Assembly: GCA_964006375.1 (NCBI GenBank)
Contig: OZ023266.1
Location: 65,164,946 to 65,228,945 of the forward strand
DNA: 64,000 nucleotides
Direction of reading: 5' to 3'
Origin: Tillus elongatus
Lineage: Eukaryota; Arthropoda; Insecta; Coleoptera; Cleridae
The notes below the pieces were generated by a model. The model was not told the DNA's origin. It searched no databases and saw nothing but the letters and a program-made list of their open reading frames with translations. This document shows, piece after piece, positions 24,631-36,619 of this stretch (its first letter is position 1; each line of letters opens with the position of its first letter). A program made the translations under genes and the position numbers.

Positions 24631-24715
<85 letters not shown>
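24630..24715. repeat. (TA)n microsatellite
   Basis: Begins inside the third-Asp block of a transposase fragment and is followed by CACACCACATTAACC. Confidence 0.95.
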
Positions 24716-24718
<3 letters not shown>

Positions 24719-25629
24719 ACCACATTAACCACCATGGAAGACTGAATGCTGCAAGTCAGAACAGCACTTTAATGTTTATACAACCTAAAACATAATTTTC
24801 CTGGTCTTAGTTGGAATAGGAATAGGCTTAAATAATCAAAATAGGGGCTTTCAATTTGAAAACTCTAGTTTCAACAGTTTTTTCGTCCTAATTGTGGTAC
24901 ATCTTTTTCGAACACTCTGTATCAATTAATTCGATAATGTCATTCAAATACTGTTAGATTACGTCCTCATCTACAAGGAAAGCAATTTAAAGTTGATAAT
25001 TGTGTTGTGTATGAGAGAAAAATATCAATATGTTCCGATCGGCAAACGTTAATTTTGACATAAAACTTCGAATATCTCAAGAAAAAGAAGACTTAGAGCT
25101 ATGACATTATACATAAGTATTTAGAATTTTACGCAAAATCTTAAAATATCATAACAGGTGTCTAATTTGAAATAAAGAAGTTGGCATCTACTTCTGGTAT
25201 AACCTAGTTTGAAAATATTTTAGCCATGTTAGTACAGTGCCAAATTTTGAAATTTTTCCTAATGATGATTTTGCCATAATTCAAAGATGCAGTTCCCGGT
25301 GGTTCACCCTGTATCTGTAAATGTATAGTTCAACTGTTTTTATTCGAATTATTTTTCATGATTCTTTTTCTTTTCAAGTATATTTTATGATTTTAAATAT
25401 ATAACTTTAGTCCACGTAAATGTTCTCCGGAGGTGGGGCGGAAGAACGAAAATAATTTTTGAAGACTAGCATTTGTCATGTAGTTATTCTAAATGTAAAT
25501 AAAATCTTTAAAATTATTTATTATTATTATATCGTCTGTGGAGTAAATGTGGTGTAATAGAGTTTTTAGCAAATCTAATGCTTACCCATGCTATTGACCT
25601 GAGACTGCATATCTAGCATAAAACATCTG
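24716..25629. other. AT-rich DNA with mariner-like termini at both ends
   Basis: ACACTCTGTATC near 24912 and TTCACCCTGTATCTG near 25306 look like the outer ends of a short non-autonomous mariner-type element; no coding sequence between them. Confidence 0.3.
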
Positions 25630-25875
25630 GACGCAGTGCATTATGGTAATAAATTTCCATGGAAATAATATGGCACCAAATATGTTTTCATTAAATGCTT
25701 ATAACCTTTTTTCCTTTTAACTTAAAGATCTAAATTTTTTATATAGTTTACCTTTTATAACGTTAATCTACTTAATAGATTTGGTTACTATAGCTTTTTA
25801 TTTTCGTAGATAAATTTTTTTCTGTAAGAAAACCCAACATTTTCCTGGAAACCTAGTTCTATTTTCCTGACTAAC
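25630..25875 (+). repeat. R1 left-end fragment interrupted by a mariner
   Basis: CTGGACGCAGTGCATTATGG near 25629 starts the copy. It proceeds through the TATAACCTTTTTTCC and TTTTCCTGACTAACAAATT blocks and stops where the mariner TIR begins. Its hairpin end probably resumes at 27.9 kb. Confidence 0.65.
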
Positions 25876-27579
25876 AAATTGAGGGTGGTGATAACAACTC
25901 TTATATTTTAAATAGGGAACATGGGTCGAGTGTTACATCATTTGAAAGCTCTTTCTTTTCTGAATTCAGCACACTAATCTTTTTGGAAGTTTTATCAACT
26001 CGTTTAAAAATTATTCACAGTTGAAGATGCAAAAACGAATTTCACTCATTCCGATAAGAAATGTGCTGATAGTCGATGTTTTGTTGGTTTGTAAACAAAA
26101 AATTGACTATCAGAACATTTCTCATCGGAATGAGAGAATTGCGGTTTATTATATCAGTTTATCGGTCGGTTTGATACTTGATAATACTACCGAAAATTAA
26201 TTTTACAATAGTGTATTCTGTAGAAGAAAGAGTTCAAATAATTATGTTAACAGAAACTACATTTTGGAGTTAGTTGCAAAATTTCGACAAAGTGGTTCAG
26301 TAGCCAACAAAAAACGGGATCCTGAACGTGAATTTCCGGTTAGAAATGAGACTACTGATATTGAAGTTTTAAGACAAATTGCTGCAGACCCAACTTTGAG
26401 CACGAGAAAATTGGCCACTGTTTCAAACATCAAAAGAAGAACTATTCAGCAAATATTGAAGCATCATAAATTTCACCCGTATAAAATTCATCTCGTACAA
26501 CAACTGAGTGAAAATGATTTTGATCGGCGGCTATAGTTTTGTGAAGTTATGACTGCACGAATAGCTGATAACGGCAACTTTCTGTTCAATATCTGTTTTT
26601 CAGACGAGTGTACGTTTTTATTAAACTCTACAGTCAATCGTCATAATTGTCGTTATTGGGCAGATAATAATCCAAGAAATTTTCACGAAGTCCACACTCG
26701 AACTCCACAGAAATTGAATGTCTGGACTGGCATTTTTGGAAACCGTTTAATCGGACCAATTTTTCTTGATGTGAATTTGACTGGGGAAACGTATTTGGAG
26801 TAATTAGAAGATATCGTTTACCGTCTACTAATTGACGTTTTTGAAAATGATTATCGCTATCAAGAAAATCAATTAGTGTTTCAAGATTGAGCTCTTTTGC
26901 ATTTTTCACAACGTGTTAGGGAGTTTTTGAACAGAAAGTTTCTAGGACAGTGGATTAGGCGTAGAGGTGCTATTGAGTGCCCCCCTAGATCACCAAATTT
27001 AACTCCTTTAGACTTCTTTCTATGCGGCCATTTAAAGAATAGAATTTTCACAACAGAACCGGAATCTCTGTAAGAATTACGACGACGCATTGTTGAAGAA
27101 TGCCCTCTAATAACTCCACAAATTCTCCATAATGTCAGAGCTCGTTTTGAATAAAATTTGTACTTTTGTATGGAAGCTGCTGGTCAACAATTTGAACACT
27201 TACTTGACTGAATAAACATTTTTAGACGTTTGATTTTGTTTGTTAGTTTTTTTTTAACGAAAAATTGACTAATTAGTGCATTTCTTATCACAATGAATGA
27301 AATGCGTTCTTGCAACTCCAACTGTGAATAATTTTTAAACGAGTTAATAAAACCTCCAAAAAAATTAGTGTGCTGAATTCAGAAAAGAAAGAGCTTTCAA
27401 GTGATGTAACACTCGACCAATATTCCCTATTTAAAATATAAGAGTTGTTATCACCACCCTTAAGGGGTTGATGTGACAAAATTGAGTTTTATGTCAAAAC
27501 ATGTTCCCCTCAATATTAAAATTGACGTTTTTCAGCGTTTCTTAAAAAAATGGACGCAAATCGGTCTGTTTTAAATGCA

Positions 27580-27587
<8 letters not shown>
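25876..27587 (+). mobile_element. Mariner-like element with ~300-bp TIRs
   Basis: The left arm from GGGTGGTGATAACAACTCTT (25876) and the right arm to the reverse complement at about 27465 match over roughly 200 bp. The right side extends further to ATGGACGCAAATCGGTCTGT near 27550, showing that the left terminus is truncated. A second, more complete copy lies at 42.63-44.35 kb in the opposite orientation. Transposase pseudogene inside. Confidence 0.85.
26200..27213 (+). pseudogene. Mariner-like transposase with internal stops
   Basis: YSVEERVQIIML near 26213, then after a frameshift ELVAKFRQSGSVANKKRDPE (26267 on), RKLATVSNIKRRTIQQILKH and FHPYKIHLVQQLSENDFDRR (to 26536). The DDE part has FSDECTFLLN (first Asp), HNCRYWADNNPRNF, LNVWTGIFGNRLIGPIFLD, a QD-stop-ALLHF box (the expected QDGAPPH, with a stop) and CPPRSPNLTPLDFFLCGHLK, where the third Asp is Asn. 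The tail reaches EAAGQQFEHLLD. At least four stops and one frameshift, so inactive. Confidence 0.92.
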
Positions 27588-27958
<371 letters not shown>

Positions 27959-28470
27959 ACCCAATTTACTTAATCCCAATGTGTTAGATACTGTGTGAAC
28001 TGTGTTTACAAACAAGTATCCTTTCTCAGTTTCTTTCCTAAATCTTGCTACGGGCGACTACTGTCAATAAAACGCAATCAATGTGGCTAAGGGCGATTTA
28101 GAGCGAGTTAATGTCTTGAGAACTTTTGTTGGAATTGGGACGAATAGTATCCAATAAATGAGACAATTTATCATTCACGTTTCGAGTTGAATTCTTTATA
28201 CAGACTGTCCAACTCTAGATGAAATCGCTGTAAGAAATACGTACTTTTTTCAAATGAAATTAATATTTTCTAATAACCCCGAGCTTAATAGAAATTTATT
28301 CAATACATTTTGCATTGAACCGAACATGCGTCGCACTGAGGAGATTGAAAGATATTGGCGAATGTAATGCGAAACATTTTTTCTGCGTAAAATAGTAAGC
28401 CTGAAATATATATTGTGTCTATAAAGTAACGCATGAATTCAATAACCTTGAAAGTGACTATTATTAAGAA
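27959..28470 (+). other. Unique sequence with a short orphan open frame
   Basis: A splice-acceptor-like TTCTTTATACAG near 28191-28203 precedes about 50 open codons (to ~28366) reading LDEIAVRNTYFFQMKLIFSN, then NRNLFNTFCIEPNMRRTEEI. Not recognised. It could be a decayed exon or chance. Confidence 0.2.
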
Positions 28471-28477
28471 AATTAAA

Positions 28478-28911
28478 AAAAGTCTGGACGCAGCAAGTGC
28501 GTTATGGCAGTGAATTTTTATTAAGATGCTTTAAATAGCAAATATGTTATTTTAATGCAAGCAGTCATCAAATTGGTTACCGGTATAACCTATATAGTAG
28601 AAACAATGTGTCATATTTTATCAAAATAACTTATTGTTTGAAATTTAGTTATTGAAATTTGAAGCATTTCATGAAAATTTGCTACCAAAACGCACCTACT
28701 GCGTCTTGATTTTTTTTTCTTACAAACATATTTCGATAAAAAAATGCAATAAAATAAGGCTGTTCGAAGAAAAATTGTAGGATCACAAACGGCTTATCAA
28801 AATAATTGTATAAGATGCAGCTCAAGACACCTTATAATTAACTTATACAATTTTCTCTCGTCTCTTGTATAATAATAATTATATTGAGCTTTACCGTAGA
28901 AATGCATCACC

Positions 28912-28989
<78 letters not shown>

Positions 28990-29120
28990 AGATCAAAACT
29001 GAACGTAAATTGATTCCAGGGGGCCTAGTTTGCACTCATTTGAAGAAATCTTTTTAAAATTCTAAATTCGCAGTCTTCTCATTGACGAATTTTTTGTACA
29101 AAAATTAGCTGAAAATTATG
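28478..29120 (+). repeat. R1-family copy with (TA)n
   Basis: Left end GTCTGGACGCAGCAAGTGCG near 28482, inverted partner ACGCACCTACTGCGTCTTGA near 28691, then the GAGCTTTACCGTAGAAATGC block, (TA)n at 28914-28985 and the right block to about 29100. Confidence 0.75.
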
Positions 29121-29301
29121 GACCGTTAAACCATAAATTTAACTAAAACTACCGCCAAAGCATCAGAGAGAAAATAACTAACCTGTTGCATATCAGCCCT
29201 TTTTTGTAAAATTTGGATCCTTTATATGTGTTGATAAAACATAACAAACACTGTTTAGTCCACCAACTAACATTTATAAAATCATAAAGGAATAATTTGC
29301 A

Positions 29302-29345
29302 ATAAGTACACTTGGAGAACACCCAAATCACCACAACACATAGTG
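29302..29345 (-). repeat. 44-bp retroposed fragment with 11-bp target duplication
   Basis: The insert (AAGTACACTTGGAGAACACC..., then CACCACAACACATAGTG) is flanked by AATAATTTGCA at 29291-29301 and 29346-29356. About 40 bp of it is identical to the outer part of the 41-kb palindrome arms. Confidence 0.7.
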
Positions 29346-29569
29346 AATAATTTGCACTTGTATATAAAAATTACCAAATAACACAACTAATGTGTCAACT
29401 GAAACAGATAAAACAATCTAATACCATACGATAAACGTCAGTTACAGCGTGTAACAGACCTGCGCAATAATATCAAATGTTCCGTTGCCAGGCAACACTC
29501 AGACATACTAGATCTCATATAAGCCAGGTGTGCCATTGTCAATGAAACGCAGTGATATTAAAAATAAAT

Positions 29570-29845
29570 GTTCAAATTCGAATAGCTCAATTTTCTGTAA
29601 ACCTAGAAATCTGAATTTTGGTACATATTTAGGTCTTTCCCAAGGCAACATGTACACCAGATTTCAGCGAAATAGCTTTGTAATTTTCGGAGAAATTTTT
29701 TTTTTTCGAATGAAAACTCAAAATTTTTCCGGAAAACCTTGTCCGATTTTCCTGGATAACGAACTGATCCAAGCTATTGATAAAAGAAAGGCACTTGCCG
29801 AGTTTCATAAAAATCGGTTAATTAATTTTTGAGTTATCGGTTGGA

Positions 29846-29939
<94 letters not shown>

Positions 29940-30066
29940 AAAATCGAAACTGACCCCGGATATGGGTTCTAGGGGCCCAAGTTCGCGCTCATTTGAAAAA
30001 TTTTTTGCAAAGTCTCACCATCGATACCTCTCTATTAGTGAATTTGTTTTAATACAAATTCACTAA
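29570..30066 (+). repeat. R1 copy lacking the left end
   Basis: Internal block (AATAGCTCAATTTTCTGTAA), one 141-bp-type unit, GAGTTATCGGTTGGATACAT, an (ATAC)n run at 29845-29872, (TA)n at 29873-29936, the right block and the hairpin at 30034-30066. Confidence 0.75.
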
Positions 30067-30424
30067 AACAAATCAATTTTTAGTGTCGAAATTTTGAAAT
30101 TGGATGGTGGGTAGTGTGACACATCTTTTTACGGCTATTTCAATTATCTATTCAGCGACACTAATCTTTTTAGGAATAAAATAATGTGGGTAATAACATT
30201 TTTATTATCAGTAACATCTAACACAAGCGAAGCCTGTAAAGAATTACATAGTCCAGTCTTATGATAGTGATATGATATACTTGAATATCTCAAAGTCTGT
30301 AAGCAATCTGCAGATACAATCTACAAATAATGGTAGTAAATCTACGTTTTGGTTGTTGTGGAAAGTAATGCGTATAATTTTTAACTTTTGCTTTCTCAAA
30401 TTAATTATTAAATTGCTCGTAAAA

Positions 30425-31492
30425 TGCGTTTATCAATGGCTCAAAGATTTGAAGTTCTAATAATGATGATTAGTTATGGTGACAGGATCCGAACTCAGGC
30501 AGAAGTGTATGTTCTGTTGAATACTTAATATCCGGATATGTCTATCGATCAATCAACAGTCGAAGAGATAAGAAATTTCGAAAAACGTCTAGCGTGGAAG
30601 ATTTACCATAAACAGGTCGCCGGTCTGTAAGTGTTGAAGTGAAATTACACGTCTTATTGGCAGTGAAAGAAAATCCCCACAGTAGTGTTCGACAAATTTG
30701 CCGAGATAATGGAATTCTATTTGAGACGGCAGTATTAAAACTTGAAAAGCTTGATCCTTTATCCTTATAAAATGCAGCTTTTGCAGGAGTTATCCGATGA
30801 CGATCCACCCGAAGGGCGCAGTTTTGTGCAACATTAATGGATAAATCTAATGATAACTCTTTGCAGGTATTGAATATTCTGTTTTCGGACGAATCTAATT
30901 TTACACTACATGTAGAAGCTAACCATCAAAACTGCAAATATTGGGCAAGGAAAAATACAAGATGGATGTGACAGAATTACACACAATATCAACGAGAGGT
31001 AAATGTTTGAGCGAGAATTGTTAGGAGTAGAATTATGGGTCCCTACTTTTTTGACGAAACTAACTATAAATGGACCACGATATCTAAAATTCTAACCTCA
31101 ATATCTCATTCTGATGTTATTGAACTTATTGTCTGATCGATAAAATGCTGGTATGGTAAATCATAACTTGTGGTATCAGCAAGATGGTGCCCCCGTGCAT
31201 TATGGCGTTAATGTTTCACAGTATCTGGATCAACAATTTCCAAACAGATTGATTGGCAGGCGTGGTGTAATCGGGTGTCCAGCAATATCACCTAACCTAA
31301 CTCACTTAGGTTTTTTTCTGTGTGATAATTTGAAGAATGTGGTATTCGAAAGTAAACCAGATACTATCGACGAATTAGAACTAAGTGTAAGAACATTTTC
31401 CAGATATTATAGATAGAGACCAATAAGAATTTGTTGACCGTTTAAGATATTGTCAGGCACAAAAATGCGGGGATTTCGAACATTTGATTATA
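30425..31492 (+). pseudogene. Mariner-like transposase, heavily decayed
   Basis: MRLSMAQRFEVLIMMISYGD then RIRTQAEVYVLLNT (helix-turn-helix start, 30425 on), VSVEVKLHVLLAVKENPHSS and VRQICRDNGI, then LNILFSDESNFTLHVEANHQ with NCKYWARKNTR (first Asp). IMGPYFFDETNY follows. The frame at 31153-31416 has LWYQQDGAPVHYGVNVSQYL (second Asp intact), DQQFPNRLIGRRGVIGCPAI, SPNLTHLGFFLCDNLK (third Asp replaced by Asn) and the tail CQAQKCGDFEHLI. Many stops. TIRs were not delimited. Confidence 0.88.
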
Positions 31493-31550
31493 TAAGACTG
31501 AACGATGTAATTATTTATAGCCTTCACTTGTCTTAGATGTTCCTGACAAT

Positions 31551-32050
31551 AAAAAGTTCAGGGCGCAGCAAGTGCATTATAGTTGTAAATTTAAATAATA
31601 ATTGTACACTATTGGTAAGGTATATTATTCAAAATAATTCTTTAAATTTAAATGAACCTTGGAGATCGTTTTTAGAGGTCCCAGTAGGCAGTTACTTGAA
31701 GAAATTCTTTTCAGGTGCAGATTTACAGAAAAAAATATTTACAAGGGGAATGTACCTGCCAAATCATAAATATAGCAGGTATTTTTCCTTTATAATTGCT
31801 TGGGCCATTTTGTTTTACTCAACCCAATAAAACTAGTTTTTGCAAACAAAACAACAAAAAAGGGTTTTCAAAAGAAGCTAATAGTTATTGGGGAAGCTCA
31901 TTAGGTTATTTTTCTTTAATTTAGTACCCACGCTTACTTTTACCATGGCTCCAGATTGAAGATTCTAGCTTAATAGGAAATTGAGTTATCAAATTTGAAA
32001 TATTTTTACAAAAATTTTCCACTAAGTAACTTGCTGCACCCATACCCTTT
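31551..32050 (+). repeat. R2 repeat with inverted ends
   Basis: AGTTCAGGGCGCAGCAAGTG at 31548 and, inverted, AGTAACTTGCTGCACCCATA near 32022. The interior shares GGGGAATGTACCTGCCAAAT and AAGATTCTAGCTTA with the copies at 13.4 and 32.6 kb. The frame at 31537-31830 is repeat sequence. Confidence 0.7.
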
Positions 32051-32399
32051 TCAGCACTTATTTACTGTTGCTGTATCCATGCTTTTTTTAATGATAATAT
32101 ATTGTAGCTCTTTATGTGAGACTGACAAACAAGGAAACCTCAAATTCATTTTTAAAAAAATATTTTAAACAAATGAAATGAGGTAACAATTTAAAGATAA
32201 TTTGAGAATATTGGTTCGCTGCCTCATCTTAGGGGTTCTACTCTACCTTCTTCATGACTACAACCACCATCAATGCATAAAAAAGAACAATGTAAACAAG
32301 AAAAATTTATTGAGACCAACCCCCAATAAAGTTGCGGGACCTGCGGTGAATGGGGGTTCTGCGTGGAGTAACCAGAATTTTAAGGAAGTATAGCTGCAA

Positions 32400-32925
32400 A
32401 ATGGGATAAAAGAAGCTTATAGAGGTTCAACTAAGCTGTTTTTTCGCACTTTCCGCTCACATTTCCTTTTTTATCTTCTTCCGCGCCCAGAACCCCTATT
32501 AACTCCTGGTCGCGTCACATTCTTGGGGGCTGTTTGCAGGAACTTTTTCTTGCGGTATGTGCACCCAGAAAAGGTTCTAAGCATGTTTCTATATTTTTTC
32601 TAAAAGTCCCCCTTGTGCTAAACTGCAAATTTACCAAAAATTTAATGTACCTGCCAAATTATAAACGTGGCAGGTATTTTTCCTTATTAATCGATTGGAT
32701 GATCCGTTTTAGTCAACGCAATCGAACCAGTTTCTGCAAACAGAATAAAAAATATATATTTTTTAAAACAAATTTGTAGCTATTTTTTAAATTTAGTACA
32801 CACGTTGCTTTCACTATGTACCAAACCAAAGATTCTAGTTACCTGAGAAATTGAGTTATCACCATTTGAAATATTTTTACGAGAATTTGCTATCATAACG
32901 CACTTGCCGCAGCTAAGCTTTTTCA
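32400..32925 (+). repeat. R2 and R3 repeat fragments
   Basis: 32430-32600 contains the ACTTTTTCTTGCGGTATGTG block shared with the 58-59 kb foldback (R3). 32636-32925 is R2, ending ATAACGCACTTGCCGCAGCT. Confidence 0.6.
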
Positions 32926-33820
32926 ACACATATTTACTATTACTGTTTAGTAATACAGTACCTAAATACATTGATTAACAACCTGAATCTGATGCACACA
33001 ACCACTTTCTTATTTGTTCGATTGGATGTTAAAATCATAATATTATACTACAGTCGACGCCGAAGGCATTTGTTAAAGTTAGGTTAAAATTAAAAGTTGG
33101 ATTATTATTTACCTACTCCCTTTTGTATTAACCTTAGAATATAGGTCGTTATTTTATATTATAAGATTCTAAGGTATTAGCGGAGTTGATTTAGAGGTTA
33201 CCTTCTCCTTTTTCTTCCTTGTTAATGGCGTCTTTTAATTTCGAGCTTATGCTCAGAACGCATACGTTTCTCTTATGACTCCTGTCAGTTAACAAATGAC
33301 AAATAGTGATGTTGTCAGATTAGGAGAGGGAGATGGCTTTTAAATACCGTGAAAATAGAAATCTTAATATCTAGGTATACATAGAAAAACGTAGTTCTAG
33401 ATTGCTTTTAAACAAATTGAATCACTTTAATTCATATTCAGATGAGAGTTGTCGCAAATGGCAACGACGATGATTGTTTATTGTGACATACTTTAAAGCC
33501 TGTCCGTTTAAAGCTTGATTTGGAGATTTTGTTTGCAATGGCAGCGGAACCCTGATTTATCTGTCTGACCTTGTCTAAAATTATAGGCATCCATTTAGAG
33601 GTAATTTCAGGTCATATCGTAAATTATTTATATTTATTTAGTGATAACTCAAGATTTACTGAAACAGTTGAATTCAAATTTGGTAGATACGACCATTTAT
33701 ATGATATATCCGTGCTTGTAAAGTTTTAGTTTAATACATCTAGTAATTTAAAAGATATTGCGTTTTCAAACAGTTTTTTGCATTTGTTTCTAAAATAATT
33801 GAGGGTCAAAACTGTCTAAC
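32926..33820. other. AT-rich DNA, nothing recognised
   Basis: No gene or repeat membership supported. Confidence 0.4.
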
Positions 33821-33966
33821 GAACTCATCCAAGCTATTAATAAGACGAAGGGGATTTCCGAATTTGGGTTCTAGTGGCCCTAATTCGCGCTCATTTGAAA
33901 AAATGTTCCAAACGTCTTACCAATCGCTCTCTATTAGTGAATTTTCTTAACAAAAATTCACTAAAA
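33821..33966 (+). repeat. R1 hairpin-end fragment
   Basis: CTAACGAACTCATCCAAGC, GGGTTCTAGTGGCCCTAATT and the terminal hairpin TTAGTGAATTTTC...ATTCACTAA; no (TA)n. Confidence 0.7.
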
Positions 33967-34431
33967 TGTTACTATTCACTTTATTTTATTCCCACAAAAA
34001 AATAATATCGTTGAATAGATAATTAGATTAGCTTTAAAATGATCCACGATCCAGTTTTAAAATTTCGAAAAAGTTGTTACCCCTTGAAGAGGTATAACGA
34101 TAGGGGTAATATTTTTATGTCAAAAAGTTAGTTTTTGAAAATAAAAAAATCTATTTTTTTATTTTTTTTAATAACGGTCGCTTTTAATTTTATTGAATGT
34201 ATGCGTTACTTTATAGACAGAGTGTATATATTTTTTGTACTCGTATAATACATTTATTGATTGAAAGGATTGTCAAAATGAACACAGATAACTTACTTAA
34301 AAATCTAGCTTCATTTAAAAAATTCGCTAATAGAAAAGCCACGATGCAAAGCTTTAAAAAAAATCTTCAGATGAGCGCGAAGTTGGGCCCCTAGAACCCA
34401 AAACCAAGGTCCGTTAAAATTTTTATATGTT

Positions 34432-34536
<105 letters not shown>

Positions 34537-34959
34537 GAGATAATTAAAAAAATACAAAAACTGATTTAAATCAAACTTGGCAAAAATCTTGTTTGGGCGA
34601 AAACCGAGGTCAAGTTCGATAATCTGGTTTATGCTCTGGGTTTTCCGGTGGAAAATTGGGGTAAACTTTTTGAAAACGCTATATTTTTAATATTTATTTT
34701 TAGAATTGATTTGTTATTCGAAAAGCTAGATAGTAAAATCGACAGCTAAAGAGTTTAAGGCTGATATTAAGATGGGATCCAAATAATTACTAAATAAAAA
34801 CCTTATATCTGATGCGTCAAGTTAAACAGCAAGGGACAAAACAGCAGCTTTAGGGTTGGTATAAACTCTGAAACAAAACATAATATTTTAGATGATTCAT
34901 TGTGGCCAAGAGAAGTTATCATAAATCCCTATAATTTTTTTGCCGCAGTTATGAGAACC

Positions 34960-35310
34960 GTTCTGGATAGTAGTGGAACTGAATTAAATAACAACTGTTC
35001 CATCAATAATGCCGTACCACAGACAAGCTTAGGGCTTCTGCACTTAAATGTTCAGTCCTTGAGGAATAAAATAAACGTTATGGAAAGCTTCCTCTATGAA
35101 AAGGATCCACCATTTTTGTCAGTGAATCAACACTGGATGTATTGGGAGCAGTTGGATGCCTCTGATGATGCTAACCTTGTTAGCGAAACGTTTGAAAGGT
35201 CTCTACGAAGATACGTTGTGGTGATTGGTGTTCTCCAAGTCTACTTAGCAGTGCTCATCACAGGTTCCAATCTTTATTTGGTAGAAATAACTAACCTTTT
35301 AACTATTTAG
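34960..35310 (+). pseudogene. LINE endonuclease start fused to a hammerhead-motif fragment
   Basis: The 34900-35310 frame contains LGLLHLNVQSLRNKINVMES and then FLSVNQHWM, the usual opening of an APE-type LINE endonuclease (hlNvQSLrnK...l.vtEHW). After that the sequence switches at about 35140 to a block homologous to the 41-kb palindrome arm (GCCTCTGATGATGCTAACC, GGTCTCTACG, then GTGTTCTCCAAGTCTACTTA), so the rest of the frame is not endonuclease. Either a LINE truncated into a ribozyme-bearing element, or one element joining both. Confidence 0.6.
35140..35200 (+). ncRNA. Hammerhead-ribozyme-like motif
   Basis: Core CTGATGA is followed by T, a 6-bp stem GCTAAC-CTT-GTTAGC, then GAAACG. Upstream CCT can pair with AGG after the cleavage position. 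The expected GUA/GUC triplet appears as GAA, so this copy is probably dead. There is one extra nucleotide between the core and stem II. Confidence 0.4.
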
Positions 35311-36440
35311 CTCAGACAACAAGCAACAAACAATAATTTTTATGTAAAACATCTCTTAAATACTGTTTTTTCCGAAGTTATAGAGGATTCTGTGAAACAA
35401 TGAAGCAGAGTTCTGAGGAGCTATCACAGTGGATTTCCTGAAGGAGCATTCGCAATATTACTAAGTGAAGTTATACAATTAATTGCATTGATTACATTGG
35501 ATTACACCCAGACAATCAATTAGTTAAATTGCAATTAATTTTACTCCTTTGGCTATTATTGGAACGGTCAATAATTTGGAGTAACCATACTTACTAACGA
35601 AGCTCGTTAAGTTTCTCCGATTAAGGAGTAGGTCACGTTCGGAAAAGGTTTTGCTTGGCAGTTAAAAGCTAACGACTATAATTCTAACACCTAAACATGT
35701 TTTATTAACGGTCTTAAACATAAGCCAAAGAAGAGGGTGACCAAAAAATAAACATGTTTACTACTAACAAAAATACGTAGTAAGAACCAGATGAAATTTT
35801 TCTTTCCATAGATAGATACAAAAGTGTACTTTTAAGAGGGTAAACTCTTACCTAAGCGATATTGTATAGATGCGACTTGCTGTGTTCTTTTGGTTTATAA
35901 GCTAGAGTTTGTTAATAATTATTTCGTCTACGTATGTGATAGACATTCTTAGTAGCTACTGGTTGCTTGTAAAGTAATCCTTCATACGAGCACAAGCAAA
36001 ATATTTCATTTATTGCACACTGTATAATTTTAATATCAAATAAGTACTAATGCCAATATATTCAACTAGAAAATATAGGACCGCTATCATATAGGCTATA
36101 TAAATATTTTGTAAACAAAATGTTATAATACAAAACGCCAAGTTAGGGCTCGCCATCGCAGAAAACCAAGTTACCTTGGCTAACACTGATTGTCAAACCT
36201 GTATCTTAAACAAACTATAATTTCATGCAGGTTACATAATTGGGAATTTGCTTTATTTTCTTAGGGAAAAATGTACCGACATCATGAACAATACAACTAA
36301 GAATGGTTAAAACCCTGACTTCAGTTAATAAACACTACACAAACAGTGAGTTGATTGTACAAATCCTAAATAAATCTTAGGGACTTGAGAGGTTAGAGGT
36401 AATTTGTGTCTGGATATCGCCATATATCGAATTCAATGAA
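35311..36440. other. No recognised gene
   Basis: AT-rich sequence between two LINE remnants; no supported feature. Confidence 0.4.
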
Positions 36441-36619
36441 AATGAAAAAGCTGAATACCAAGTGCGATGGATGCTACTAAAGTGAACCCGCTCGTAATAG
36501 ACGACGGGAAAAACCTAATTAAACAAACAGTGTTATGTCCGTGGCAAACCCGGTGGCTAAACTTAACATTAAAATTGAGATCAGCCGAATCATCAGGGGA
36601 ACCTTGATTATTATTATTG

